Shown here one piece after another: positions 26,466 through 34,404 of a DNA stretch of 64,000 nt. The position numbers and the translations under genes were made by a program. Source of the DNA: Bacillus sp. EB01. Its GTDB lineage: Bacteria > Bacillota > Bacilli > Bacillales > Cytobacillaceae. The notes beneath the pieces are model-generated. The model did not search any database, was not told where the DNA came from, and saw nothing but the letters and a program-made list of their open reading frames with translations. Where the stretch lies: positions 3,727,037 through 3,791,036 of the forward strand of contig NZ_HG964497.1 of NCBI RefSeq assembly GCF_000613125.1, given 5' to 3'. The first letter of the stretch is position 1, and each line of letters begins with the position of its first letter.

Positions 26466-27892
26466 TCCTCCCTTTCAATGAAGACATTAGGAGGAATGTG
26501 AATCCCTGAATTCTCAAGCCGTTCATAAAACTTAGGGCGCACGCCAGTCGGCACAAGCCTTCCGACATACTTTCCGGCTTCATTTAATCCGGTCTGTTCA
26601 TATACAAAGATGTCCTGTAGAACAATGACGTCTCCTTCCATCCCCTGAACCTCAGTGATATTGGTTATTTTTCTTGAGCCGTCCTTTAGCCGGGACTGCT
26701 GGATGATGACATCGAGTGCTCCCGAGATTTGTTCGCGGATCGCTTTGATAGGAAGTTCAACTCCACCGAGCAGCACCATGGTTTCTAACCTGGAAATCAT
26801 ATCTCTTGGCGAATTGGAATGGCCGGTTGCCAATGAACCATCATGGCCAGTATTCATTGCTTGGAGCATGTCCAATGCTTCCGCGCCCCTGACCTCCCCG
26901 ATGACGACACGGTCGGGCCTCATCCGGAGAGAATTCCGGACAAGATCGCGTATTGTAATGGCGCCTTTACCTTCTATATTGGGCGGTCTAGACTCAAGTG
27001 AAACAACATGGTCCTGGCCAAGCTGTAGTTCAGCCGCATCCTCAATAGTAACAATACGCTCGTCATTCGGAATAAAATTCGAAAGTACGTTGAGCGTTGT
27101 CGTTTTACCTGACCCTGTTCCTCCACTTACGAAAATGTTCAGCCTCGCTTTTACGCAAGCATCAAGAAAAATTGCCATCTCCTTCGTGATTGTTCCAAAA
27201 TTAATCAAGTCTTCAATTTGAAAAGGGTCTTTTGAGAACTTACGGATTGTGATTGTCGGGCCGTTCAATGCTAGAGGAGGAATGATTGCATTTACCCTTG
27301 ACCCGTCCGGAAGCCTTGCATCAACCATCGGTGAACTCTCATCAATCCTTCTGCCGATTGGGGCAACAATTTTTTCAATAACGTTCATGACATGCTCATT
27401 ATCGCGAAAAGTAATGTCTGTCAGGATTAGCTTCCCTTTTCTTTCACAGTAAACCTGATTGGGTCCATTTACCATCACTTCCGAAACTTCTTCATCCAGG
27501 AGGAGGGGATTGATCGGGCCAAATCCTGTAAGGTCATTGATCAATTCTTCCACAACTAACTTACGGTCAACGATTCCCCGGAAAGAATCATCATCTTTAA
27601 TAGCCTCCAGCGCCATTCCATCCAACTTTGGAATGATAACCTCAACTTCTTCATCCTTCAGTTCCTGAAGAATGCGTTTATGAAGGATACTTTTTAATTC
27701 CTGTTGTTTGTCCGCCTGCTTCTTGCGGATTGGTTGAATTGCATGCTCTCTGGGAAGTTCAATGGTTTTATGATTTTCTAATATTTCGGTCTTCATGGCC
27801 GGGATTGATGAATTGGAGGTCTCCATTGGCTGAGGCCCGAGATCGAATGGAGCTGGATTATTTTTTTGATTAATACGATCCAGAAGCTTCAT
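26462..27892 (-). CDS. tadA: Tad pilus assembly ATPase, TadA/CpaF type
   Basis: This 476-residue secretion ATPase has an N-terminal extension (about 1-100), an N-terminal domain with EEVSEVMVNGPNQVYCE and a RecA-like domain. The Walker A motif (SGGTGSGKTTTLN) is at about 258-270, the Asp-box is ERIVTIEDAAELQL and the Walker B region is RPDRVVIGEVRGAEALDML. It hydrolyses ATP at the cytoplasmic face to drive Flp pilus assembly. It overlaps the TadZ-type gene by four bases. Confidence 0.92.
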   Translation of the reverse strand: MKLLDRINQKNNPAPFDLGPQPMETSNSSIPAMKTEILENHKTIELPREHAIQPIRKKQADKQQELKSILHKRILQELKDEEVEVIIPKLDGMALEAIKDDDSFRGIVDRKLVVEELINDLTGFGPINPLLLDEEVSEVMVNGPNQVYCERKGKLILTDITFRDNEHVMNVIEKIVAPIGRRIDESSPMVDARLPDGSRVNAIIPPLALNGPTITIRKFSKDPFQIEDLINFGTITKEMAIFLDACVKARLNIFVSGGTGSGKTTTLNVLSNFIPNDERIVTIEDAAELQLGQDHVVSLESRPPNIEGKGAITIRDLVRNSLRMRPDRVVIGEVRGAEALDMLQAMNTGHDGSLATGHSNSPRDMISRLETMVLLGGVELPIKAIREQISGALDVIIQQSRLKDGSRKITNITEVQGMEGDVIVLQDIFVYEQTGLNEAGKYVGRLVPTGVRPKFYERLENSGIHIPPNVFIERED

Positions 27893-28722
27893 TTAGCTGT
27901 TCCCCCTTTTTTTCTCCAAGGAAATATCGAAATTGATTTTCCCTTTTTCTTAATAGCTGTACCGGAATCATTGGATCCGATTATTTCAGCCATTTTAAAA
28001 ATGGATTTCGCAATCTCCGATTTGGAATGGCTTATAACAAAGGGGGTTCCCATATTCAATGATTTAGAACAAATTTGAAAATCATTCGGAATATAAATAG
28101 GCGCCTCTTCACCTAGAATTTTAGCTCCGTCCTCTGCTTTAATGACACTCTCCATATTAGCCCTGTTCAGAACAACTCTCACTTTGTCGCGCAAACCGAG
28201 GATGCCGAGTGTTTCCAGTAAGAGCTTCGTGTTCTTCATCGCTGCCATCTCGAGAGTGGCAATGACTAGGATTTCATCTGCTTTCTCAATCAGATTCAGC
28301 GTCTGCTCATTTAAACCGGCTCCTGTGTCACATACAACAAAATCGTTTCTACTTAAAAGAAAATCCACCATTTTTGAAACTGATTCCTTTGTAAGAAGAT
28401 CAGCAAATTCAGGACGGTCGGGTGCCGGAAGAACACGTACCCCGCTGGTATGTCTAGTCATGTATTCCTCTAACCTGTGTTCATCGAGGGAAGCGATACT
28501 TTCCACAGCCTCCTTAATTGTAAAGCTATGCTGGAGGTCCATCGCAAGGGACACATCGCCGAACTGGAAATCACCATCGAGAATGGCGACAGTATTGTTC
28601 CCTTTAGATAATGATACGGCTAGATTGACTGAAAGGATTGTACGGCCGATACCACCCTTTGCACTACAAACGGCTATCATCCTGCCATGGGCTCCCGGAG
28701 AGTTTCTTTCTAAAGTTGTCAT
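27889..28722 (-). CDS. tadZ: TadZ/CpaE-like MinD/ParA-family ATPase
   Basis: The product is 277 residues from ATG 28722 (MTTLERNSPGAHG), preceded by GGGAGGGTAGAGAAA. An upstream TTG is less likely. It has a deviant Walker A (CSAKGGIGRTILSVNLA, Arg in place of the usual Lys before Thr), the ILDGDFQFGDVSLAMDL segment and CDTGAGLNEQ. It lacks the long N-terminal receiver domain of CpaE, so it is a short form. In other systems TadZ locates the pilus machine, and a positioning role is inferred here. Confidence 0.82.
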   Translation of the reverse strand: MTTLERNSPGAHGRMIAVCSAKGGIGRTILSVNLAVSLSKGNNTVAILDGDFQFGDVSLAMDLQHSFTIKEAVESIASLDEHRLEEYMTRHTSGVRVLPAPDRPEFADLLTKESVSKMVDFLLSRNDFVVCDTGAGLNEQTLNLIEKADEILVIATLEMAAMKNTKLLLETLGILGLRDKVRVVLNRANMESVIKAEDGAKILGEEAPIYIPNDFQICSKSLNMGTPFVISHSKSEIAKSIFKMAEIIGSNDSGTAIKKKGKSISIFPWRKKGGTAK

Positions 28723-28758
28723 TTTCTCTACCCTCCCATTAAAATGATTACCAATCAA

Positions 28759-29490
28759 TTAGCCTTCATTTTCATTCTCCAAAGGGCTTCCGTCGTCGTT
28801 CATTGCCGGCCGTGTATGAAGGATAAAGTGTATTTTTCCTTCTTCCGAAGAATTGATAAGGTTAAATGCATCGTCCGGTTTTAATTCTAACGTAACCGTT
28901 GTATATTCCTCAGGCTGTTCTCCCTCTTTTTTCTCTTCCTCTGGAATGATCAATTTACGACCAACTGCAAGGACCCTTGCATTTTTCAGAAGCACTTTCG
29001 TATTTACTTTTGGTTTATCAGCTTTTGCTTCCTTATCCTCTTTGGAAAAAATGACATCGACTCTGTCTTCAGCTTCAATCAGATTGGATACGGATTGAGG
29101 AAGATTTACCGAAACAGCAACCGCCCGATAGCCTTCCCTTACTTTACGGGATACATATACGGTTTCATCCTTTTGCGAAAGGAGGCGGTGGGCGAGGATC
29201 GGTTCGCCTTTGTCAATTTTGGCCCCCGCCAGCTTCCCTTCCGCTTCCGAAACCGTTTTTAGCGGCTGCCAAGTTACACTTTGCTGAGGCACTTCTACAA
29301 CCTCAAGTTTCTCAGCTGTAATTTTCTCATTTTTATTGATGATATCCTTTGCAACAAGTATTTCTTCCATTGGTACAGAAGCTCCTGAAGCCGTTTCCTG
29401 TGTTTCATACTTGGACATGTATTGAAAAAATAATGCTGTCGTGATAACGCCCATCACGAGAGACAGCAGCATGATTGTTTTTGAACGCAT
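28759..29490 (-). CDS. cpaB: CpaB/RcpC-like Flp pilus assembly protein with SAF domain
   Basis: This 243-residue protein has one N-terminal membrane helix (IMLLSLVMGVITTALFFQYM). Its SAF domain (about 40-110; EEILVAKDIINKNEKITAEKL, then GEPILAHRLL) is followed by the RcpC/CpaB domain (REGYRAVAVSVNLPQSVSNL). The C-terminal tail is acidic. In Gram-negative bacteria this partners the secretin. No secretin is needed or seen here, so it probably acts in the wall or membrane as a pilus-associated factor. Confidence 0.85.
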   Translation of the reverse strand: MRSKTIMLLSLVMGVITTALFFQYMSKYETQETASGASVPMEEILVAKDIINKNEKITAEKLEVVEVPQQSVTWQPLKTVSEAEGKLAGAKIDKGEPILAHRLLSQKDETVYVSRKVREGYRAVAVSVNLPQSVSNLIEAEDRVDVIFSKEDKEAKADKPKVNTKVLLKNARVLAVGRKLIIPEEEKKEGEQPEEYTTVTLELKPDDAFNLINSSEEGKIHFILHTRPAMNDDGSPLENENEG

Positions 29491-29500
29491 TTTCTCTCAC

Positions 29501-30406
29501 CTACTCTGTTAACCGGATGATATAAGCACCTTTATCTAGGCTTCCTACTTCAGAAAAACCTGTACCTGCTCTTTTTATGAACATGCCGGTGATGGATGTG
29601 TCATTGCTACTCATTGGCTGTGTAATATAGAAATATGCAAAACCAGTGACCTGTACAGCTTTCAGCTGGTTGGAAGTTTTATCGTACTCTTTATAGACAG
29701 GGATAAGAATAATTCGGGAACAATTTCTTTCACTTACATCTTCAGGGAGGTAAGTACACCCTTTGACCAGTTCATTGACGACTGATATTGTTTTCCCGGC
29801 AATATTACCGGTTTCCGTGTTTAGAATAGCCCCAACTTTAATTTCATCCCTGTAACCATATTGGAGATTTTCTTCATATGTCCTCGCACCCGGTCCACCT
29901 AGAGCCAGGATCCCAAAGTTTCCGCTTGAAACACCCGTTTCATCTGTTTTTAATTTATATTCTTTATAGTATTCAAGAGGGACTCTCTCATCGATGCCAA
30001 GCGGGGCAGCACCTACAGCCCTGCCCATCGGTGCAATTGAGGCCGCAGCGGCCGCTTTTACATCCACAGCTTGAAAGCCCAAAAGCCCTGCAAACGATAA
30101 TGGCATTCTTTTTGATAGATTTACTTGCACTTTCTTTTTCTCCAGAATTGCCAAGCCTTCTAAAGAATCTGGTTCTTTATGGGAAGTTAAAATATTGTTT
30201 ACAACCTTTGTTACCTTTTCTTCAGTATTCGTTAACTCCTGCGCCCCTGACAAAGCTGCTGCATTCGCGACTTTTTGGAGTTTGCTTTTTGTCATATACA
30301 GCATGCTACCGTCAATTGCAAGCCCGGTTATACAAAGCAAAGCTACCATTGAGAGCGCTACAAGAACAATCGCACTTCCTTTTTCGTCCCTGCGAAATTT
30401 TCTCAT
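29501..30406 (-). CDS. tadG: TadG-like pilus assembly protein
   Basis: This 301-residue protein has an N-terminal pilin-like helix (RRDEKGSAIVLVALSMVALLCITGLAIDGS) that matches the TadG-like N-terminal (Flp assembly) domain. KLQKVANAAALSGAQEL is also typical. The C-terminal exported part has two Cys (KGCTYLPEDVSERNC) that could form a disulfide. In Tad systems TadG is a minor pilin-like or anchoring component. It sits between cpaB (10-base gap) and tadE (14-base gap). Confidence 0.82.
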   Translation of the reverse strand: MRKFRRDEKGSAIVLVALSMVALLCITGLAIDGSMLYMTKSKLQKVANAAALSGAQELTNTEEKVTKVVNNILTSHKEPDSLEGLAILEKKKVQVNLSKRMPLSFAGLLGFQAVDVKAAAAASIAPMGRAVGAAPLGIDERVPLEYYKEYKLKTDETGVSSGNFGILALGGPGARTYEENLQYGYRDEIKVGAILNTETGNIAGKTISVVNELVKGCTYLPEDVSERNCSRIILIPVYKEYDKTSNQLKAVQVTGFAYFYITQPMSSNDTSITGMFIKRAGTGFSEVGSLDKGAYIIRLTE

Positions 30407-30420
30407 CTCTGTATCCCTCC

Positions 30421-30840
30421 TTACTCAACCCGGATCGTTGACTCTGTTTCGGCATATAACGGAGATGGGAAGAGGCTTGATAATAAAGGAGTGTATAACT
30501 TTAAAGGATATTTAAGCTTAACTTTTATATAATTCCCTGATTTTCCTTTTGTACCAGGCGCAACTGCAACTGGTTGTAAGGTGTTATCCGAAAGATAAGA
30601 GATTTCGACAATCAGCTTGCTGGAATCTCCAAGATGTACATAGTTTTTGGCAAATGAAGTGATTTCGACATCCGTCTTGCCAAGACCGCCCTTCCTGACA
30701 GTTTCCTGGGCTGCCATTTGAAGATGGGCATAGGAATACGTGACACGGCCAAAATCAAGAATTCCTACAATTAACAGCAACAAAAGGGGCAAAACAAGCG
30801 CTGTTTCCACTAAGGATTGGCCGCGCTCATCCTTTCTCAT
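30421..30840 (-). CDS. tadE: TadE-like minor pseudopilin
   Basis: This 139-residue protein has the N-terminus MRKDERGQSLVETALVLPLLLLL, the TadE signature: a short basic leader, Gly, then a hydrophobic helix with Glu at +5 of the mature protein. The prepilin peptidase encoded next would process it. Its beginning overlaps the end of the peptidase gene by four bases. Confidence 0.88.
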   Translation of the reverse strand: MRKDERGQSLVETALVLPLLLLLIVGILDFGRVTYSYAHLQMAAQETVRKGGLGKTDVEITSFAKNYVHLGDSSKLIVEISYLSDNTLQPVAVAPGTKGKSGNYIKVKLKYPLKLYTPLLSSLFPSPLYAETESTIRVE

Positions 30841-31352
30841 AGCAGCATTCCTGCCCGGAAGAATTGTATGACTGCCCCTGCTGCGATCGCTACACCGTAT
30901 GGGTAGGTAGCTTTCATGGAATCTTTATCAATCAGAACAGGAATCTTAAAACCATTTACTCTCCCTATTAGTGAAAAGAACAGGTTTTTTATCAACTGTT
31001 TAGGGCTTTTTTTAACTGCAATAATTAGCAGAGCGAATAGTCCTCCTGCAATTGCCATGTAAATAGCAGACAATGCCACAAACTTAGCCCCCATCAGCGC
31101 GCCAATCACTGCAAGCAATTTGACATCCCCGGCGCCCATCCCTCCCATCAAGTACGGGATCAACAAAATTCCGAAACCAACAAACGTTCCAAACAAGGCC
31201 ATTTCAAGCCCGTCCCATCCGCTTGTTATCCCGTTTACCAGGAAGGCAATTATTAAGAAAGGCAAAAGAACCTTATTATAAATCCTGCGCTCTCTAATAT
31301 CAGTGATTGTACAAATTAGCAGAAGCAGGAAAAGCAAAATCGCTTGAATCAT
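30837..31352 (-). CDS. tadV: Prepilin peptidase, A24A family (TadV/CpaA)
   Basis: The product is 171 residues from ATG 31352 (MIQAILLFLLLLICTITDIR) behind AGAGGG. The frame stays open for 62 codons upstream but runs through the pilin terminator, so the long start is rejected. It is a polytopic membrane protease with the two catalytic Asp motifs TDIRERRIYN and GMGAGDVKLLA. It cleaves the leaders of Flp and TadE. It lacks the N-methyltransferase domain, as expected for TadV. Confidence 0.88.
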   Translation of the reverse strand: MIQAILLFLLLLICTITDIRERRIYNKVLLPFLIIAFLVNGITSGWDGLEMALFGTFVGFGILLIPYLMGGMGAGDVKLLAVIGALMGAKFVALSAIYMAIAGGLFALLIIAVKKSPKQLIKNLFFSLIGRVNGFKIPVLIDKDSMKATYPYGVAIAAGAVIQFFRAGMLL

Positions 31353-31390
31353 AGGAAACCCTCTTTTCTTGCAGATGCTTTGATTTAAAA

Positions 31391-31422
31391 AAGCCCCACG
31401 TTTTAAAACAAACGCAAGGCTT
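31391..31422 (-). terminator. Hairpin between the Flp pilin gene and tadV
   Basis: On the minus strand AAGCC...CGTTT pairs with AAACG...GGCTT, followed by TTTTTT. It lies 58 bases after the pilin stop and is likely a leaky terminator, letting pilin message exceed that of the assembly genes. Confidence 0.65.
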
Positions 31423-31479
31423 TTCCTTTTAACAACAACAAAAACATTCGAATTGAAAATATAGAAAGAGATTTCTTTA

Positions 31480-31665
31480 TTACTCAGTCCTAGTATCTGC
31501 ATCTGTAAGAGCAGTTTTGGCATCTTCAAATAGATCAACTATTTTTTCTCTAAAACCAACTAGTACAGCAACAACACCCAGCGCAATTACACCCAAAACC
31601 AAACCGTACTCAGTCATACCTTGTCCTTGTTCTTCTGTAAGCAATGCTTTCATTTTTTTCATCAT
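31480..31665 (-). CDS. flp: Flp family type IVb pilin
   Basis: This pilin has 61 residues from ATG 31665, chosen for its nine-base spacing to GGGAG. It has a short basic leader (MMKKMKALLTEEQG), a predicted cleavage after Gly, then QGMTEYGLVLGVIALGVVAVL. The Glu-Tyr pair sits at +5/+6 of the mature protein, the Flp hallmark. The remaining 25 residues are charged. This is the structural subunit of the pilus. Confidence 0.92.
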   Translation of the reverse strand: MMKKMKALLTEEQGQGMTEYGLVLGVIALGVVAVLVGFREKIVDLFEDAKTALTDADTRTE

Positions 31666-31698
31666 TCTCAAAAACTCCCTTTTTAGTTATATTTGTAA

Positions 31699-32040
31699 TT
31701 AATTAATAGATAAATAATGACCAACTTTCAGTTCTGCATTCCGTATTGTCCCGGATGGAAGCTCGAGCACCGATTTTGATTTTCGGTGTACTTTTCCAAT
31801 CTTTGCAGGATTCATGTCTTCATCCAGGCCGACTATTTCGTTGTTTCCGTCCAAATACACAACGTCGATTGGATATTTCATGAAGAATGTGTGGATCGAT
31901 TGGCAGGGCTTGATCAACAGGCCGTGTCCTGCTGGCAGATTTTTTGTAAACATCAGCCCCTTCAGCCTTTTGAAAAAGCTATCGGCGCATCCAATGTTGT
32001 CTGCAATTTCCGTCCCGTTCGACAGATTCACGACCTTCAA
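31699..32040 (-). CDS. DUF192 family protein at the head of the Tad operon
   Basis: The product is 113 residues from TTG 32040, eight bases after GGAGG. A GTG three codons upstream overlaps that site and is rejected. It contains RLKGLMFTKNLPAGHGLLI, SIHTFFMKYPIDVVYLD, and the ending LELPSGTIRNAELKVGHYL, all typical of DUF192, a small beta-barrel of unknown function. Members are often secreted; this one has no signal peptide. It is the first gene after the riboswitch and lies 34 bases before the pilin, so it belongs to the pilus operon. Confidence 0.85.
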   Translation of the reverse strand: MKVVNLSNGTEIADNIGCADSFFKRLKGLMFTKNLPAGHGLLIKPCQSIHTFFMKYPIDVVYLDGNNEIVGLDEDMNPAKIGKVHRKSKSVLELPSGTIRNAELKVGHYLSIN

Positions 32041-32055
32041 TATTTTCACCTCCGA

Positions 32056-32095
32056 AAAAATAAAATGACCCCGCCTTTACCGAAAGGGGGATCAT
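32056..32095 (-). terminator. Expression-platform terminator of the c-di-GMP riboswitch
   Basis: On the minus strand ATGATCCCCCTTT and AAAGGCGGGGTCAT pair around CGGT, followed by TTTATTTTTT. It ends 15 bases before the first gene's start codon. Its upper stem and loop (complement of 32077-32086) are exactly complementary over 10 bases to the aptamer 3' strand (complement of 32125-32134), giving a competing antiterminator. Confidence 0.8.
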
Positions 32096-32114
32096 GGGAA
32101 GACATACCTATGGT

Positions 32115-32221
32115 GCACCCTGATCTTTCGGTAACTGGCTGGCATAGTACTTAAGTACCTTAGCCCCTTTAGCTTTGCGTCACTGATTTTCATCAGCTTT
32201 GCCTTTATCGAGATACAGTGC
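32115..32221 (-). ncRNA. Cyclic-di-GMP-I (GEMM) riboswitch aptamer
   Basis: Read on the minus strand, the leader shows the conserved GEMM elements in order. These are AAAGGCAAAGC, a GAAA-tetraloop hairpin (CTGAT-GAAA-ATCAG), TGACGCAAAGC, GGGGCTAAGG, a stem-loop of variable length, then ATGCCAGCCAGTTACCG. P1 is formed by GCAC..ATCT-CG and CG..AGAT..GTGC at the two ends. Class I aptamers bind one c-di-GMP between these helices. It lies upstream of the DUF192 and Tad genes on the same strand, followed by an intrinsic terminator. This assignment is from sequence pattern only. Confidence 0.85.
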
Positions 32222-32330
32222 AATTCTTGTCGACTGTTCTCTTACACTCATAGTAAATCGTTTATGGGGGTATTAGAATCAGACTTTTTCACTATTTTTC
32301 AGGAAAAATTACTAGTGAAAAACACCTATT

Positions 32331-32837
32331 TTATCTTATAACCCTCAGAAATTCAATTGTTTCCTCTTTGCCTTTTAAAATATGGATATCATTACCAGTT
32401 GTTGCACTAAGCTTTTCTAGCAGTTCCGGCGCTTTTTTTCTATTAAATTCGGCAACCCATTTAACAAATGCCCATTCGAGTTTTTCAGGACATCCTTCAC
32501 CAATATCAGGGCGTGATTTCCCATGGTACTGAATCCTTCTCCTAATAATCCCGTATAGGCATCGGAGTGTTGAGTAATGAAGAAAGATAATTGTATCTGC
32601 CTTTTCCAGCCGGGCGTCCATTGTTCCACTGAAGTTTCCATCAATAATCCAACAATCCTCTGCTAGAATACTATTTTGGATTTGCTGAAATTCCTCTCTG
32701 TCGGTTGGAACCCAGCCAGGCTTCCAAAATAACGTGTCTAGATGATGCACTGGAATACCAAGCTTTCTGCCGAGTTCTTTGGCAAGAGTACTTTTACCGG
32801 CTCCGCCACTTCCGATAATCATAATTTTCTTCTTCAT
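32331..32837 (-). CDS. P-loop kinase-like protein (DNA topology modulation/FlaR type)
   Basis: The product is 168 residues from ATG 32837 (MKKKIMIIGSGGAGKST), behind GGGGGAAAGGGC. The Walker A motif is GSGGAGKST at residues 9-17. The HHLDTLFWKPGW and CWIIDGNFSGTMDARL segments are the usual pattern of small adenylate-kinase-like proteins annotated as topology modulation proteins. The real substrate is unknown. It overlaps the DUF418 gene by four bases (ATGA), so the two are coupled. Confidence 0.8.
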   Translation of the reverse strand: MKKKIMIIGSGGAGKSTLAKELGRKLGIPVHHLDTLFWKPGWVPTDREEFQQIQNSILAEDCWIIDGNFSGTMDARLEKADTIIFLHYSTLRCLYGIIRRRIQYHGKSRPDIGEGCPEKLEWAFVKWVAEFNRKKAPELLEKLSATTGNDIHILKGKEETIEFLRVIR

Positions 32838-34018
32838 GCCCTTTCCCCCTTGCGTATTTTTTGCCGGGATAAATACGTAAAACTTCTCCAAACCCATTCA
32901 ACCGGGCCAAACCTGAATTTCTGCAGCCATAACCTGCTTAAAAATACCTGAAGCAAATAGACTGCTATGACAATCAATACACCTTGAAAAAGTGTTACCT
33001 TTCCATACAATCCAAGGCCGTAGCCATAAAAGATAGTTGTTGATACAAGAGATTGGAAAAGATAGTTAGACATCGACATCCGCCCGACATTTGAAACAAA
33101 CCCTTTCCCAGCGCCTCTTTTTTCAGTATAAAGTGCCACAAGCCCGGCATAGGCGAATGCCAGTAGAGGCCCGCCAAAGAAATCCTGGAAAAATTCAGCT
33201 GGATAGCTGCCAGGTATAAAATAAGGAAGCAGCTTAATTAGCAAGCCGATGAATAAAGCTATAAAGGTCACTATCCTCAATTTATTTAACTGTTTAGACG
33301 CTTCTTCAAGCCATTTTAATTTTGAAATCGCCGCTCCTATCAGGAACAACGGAAGGAGAGAAAACAGCAAAATTGGAGCTGTTTCAGGATTGTTGTTGGA
33401 AAGCCACTCTTCCGTTCTCATCCGGGTTATTTCAAGGAAAGAGCCTTGCCCATAGATGCTTAACGCCTTTTCCGCTTCTTCCGGCTCATATGAAACGGCA
33501 GCCCCAGGACTAAATAAATCGGCCACCACTAACAACAAGCCCAGCATAAGGTTAGGAATGGCATACATACCAATCCCCACAGCGAGCAACGCCTTTCCAC
33601 TCAAGCGAAGAAAAAATAATGATAAAAAGCCGATAACTGCGTATGTAATTAAAATATCGCCTGGCCAGATAAAGAAGGCATGGATAACTCCCACAACTAA
33701 TAAGAACAATAATCTTCTTAAAGCAAGGCTGGAAAAACTGCCGCCCCTTTCAAGTACGCGCTCCCTTGTCAATTCGAGCCCAAAGCCGAACAGCATTGAG
33801 AAAAGCGGATAGAAGCTAGCCTGGGCAAATATATCAATTCCGATATAGACAATTCGGTCAAGACCGCTCTCCCACCATTCCAAAGGATCAATGAACATGA
33901 ATGGAGAATGGAAGGACATCATATTGACGAAATAGATACCTAGAATCGCCAGACCTCTCATTGCATCCAATGATGCTATTCTCCCCTTTTCCCTAGTAGG
34001 TCTCATTAAGTCTTTCAT
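32834..34018 (-). CDS. DUF418 family polytopic membrane protein (YeiB-like)
   Basis: This 394-residue protein has about ten membrane helices. The N-terminal motif RIASLDAMRGLAILGIYFVNM matches the acyltransferase-3/YeiB-like heparan-alpha-glucosaminide fold. The C-terminal DUF418 part includes LAFAYAGLVALYTEKR, GRMSMSNYLFQSLVST and FGPVEWVWRSFTY. Function is unknown in the family. It is transcribed divergently from gerP and is followed by the P-loop gene. Confidence 0.88.
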   Translation of the reverse strand: MKDLMRPTREKGRIASLDAMRGLAILGIYFVNMMSFHSPFMFIDPLEWWESGLDRIVYIGIDIFAQASFYPLFSMLFGFGLELTRERVLERGGSFSSLALRRLLFLLVVGVIHAFFIWPGDILITYAVIGFLSLFFLRLSGKALLAVGIGMYAIPNLMLGLLLVVADLFSPGAAVSYEPEEAEKALSIYGQGSFLEITRMRTEEWLSNNNPETAPILLFSLLPLFLIGAAISKLKWLEEASKQLNKLRIVTFIALFIGLLIKLLPYFIPGSYPAEFFQDFFGGPLLAFAYAGLVALYTEKRGAGKGFVSNVGRMSMSNYLFQSLVSTTIFYGYGLGLYGKVTLFQGVLIVIAVYLLQVFLSRLWLQKFRFGPVEWVWRSFTYLSRQKIRKGERA

Positions 34019-34111
34019 TCATCCATCCCCTTGCAGCTTCATATAATAAGTTTTCATTATACCGGAAAAAACATCCATTGGAACACCTTAGTAAAAATCG
34101 GGCAAATTGCT

Positions 34112-34139
34112 CACATATACTGCCCATGTACATAGGATA
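34112..34139 (+). promoter_or_regulatory. SigK-type promoter of the gerP operon
   Basis: CATAGGATA at 34131-34139 fits the sigma-K -10 pattern CATANNNTA. An AC-containing -35 (CACA, 34112-34115) lies 16 bases upstream. B. subtilis gerP is transcribed in the mother cell by SigK, which supports the reading. Confidence 0.65.
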
Positions 34140-34170
34140 AAAAGAAGAATGATGAAAAAGGGTGTAGTCC

Positions 34171-34392
34171 ATGCCAGCAATTGTTGGAGTTGTCCAAGTC
34201 ATTTCACTTGGAAGCAGTTCAATTTTCAATATCGGTGATGTATATAGCATATCCCCGGTTTCAAACGCAAAGACGTTTGCAGGTGCCGGCTCGTTCAATA
34301 CAGGTGATGCCATCCAAAACCTCAACCATATAAGCTCGACAAATGTTAATGACACCGAAGGAATTGACCAGCCAATTACATTCAATGTCTAA
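34171..34392 (+). CDS. gerPA: Spore germination protein GerPA
   Basis: This 73-residue protein (MPAIVGVVQVISLGSSSIFNIGDVY) is related to GerPF. First gene of the operon, as in B. subtilis. GerP proteins sit in the spore coat and let germinants pass to the inner receptors. The C-terminal half (AKTFAGAGSFNTGDA) is shared with gerPF at 35963, showing an ancient duplication. Confidence 0.92.
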   Translation: MPAIVGVVQVISLGSSSIFNIGDVYSISPVSNAKTFAGAGSFNTGDAIQNLNHISSTNVNDTEGIDQPITFNV

Positions 34393-34404
34393 GGAGGCCG
34401 GTAA

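Noticed and set aside
31353-31538. Long N-terminal extension of the prepilin peptidase (62 extra codons)
   Set aside because: It runs through the pilin terminator hairpin, has no ribosome site, and the start at 31352 has one and gives the normal N-terminus of the family.
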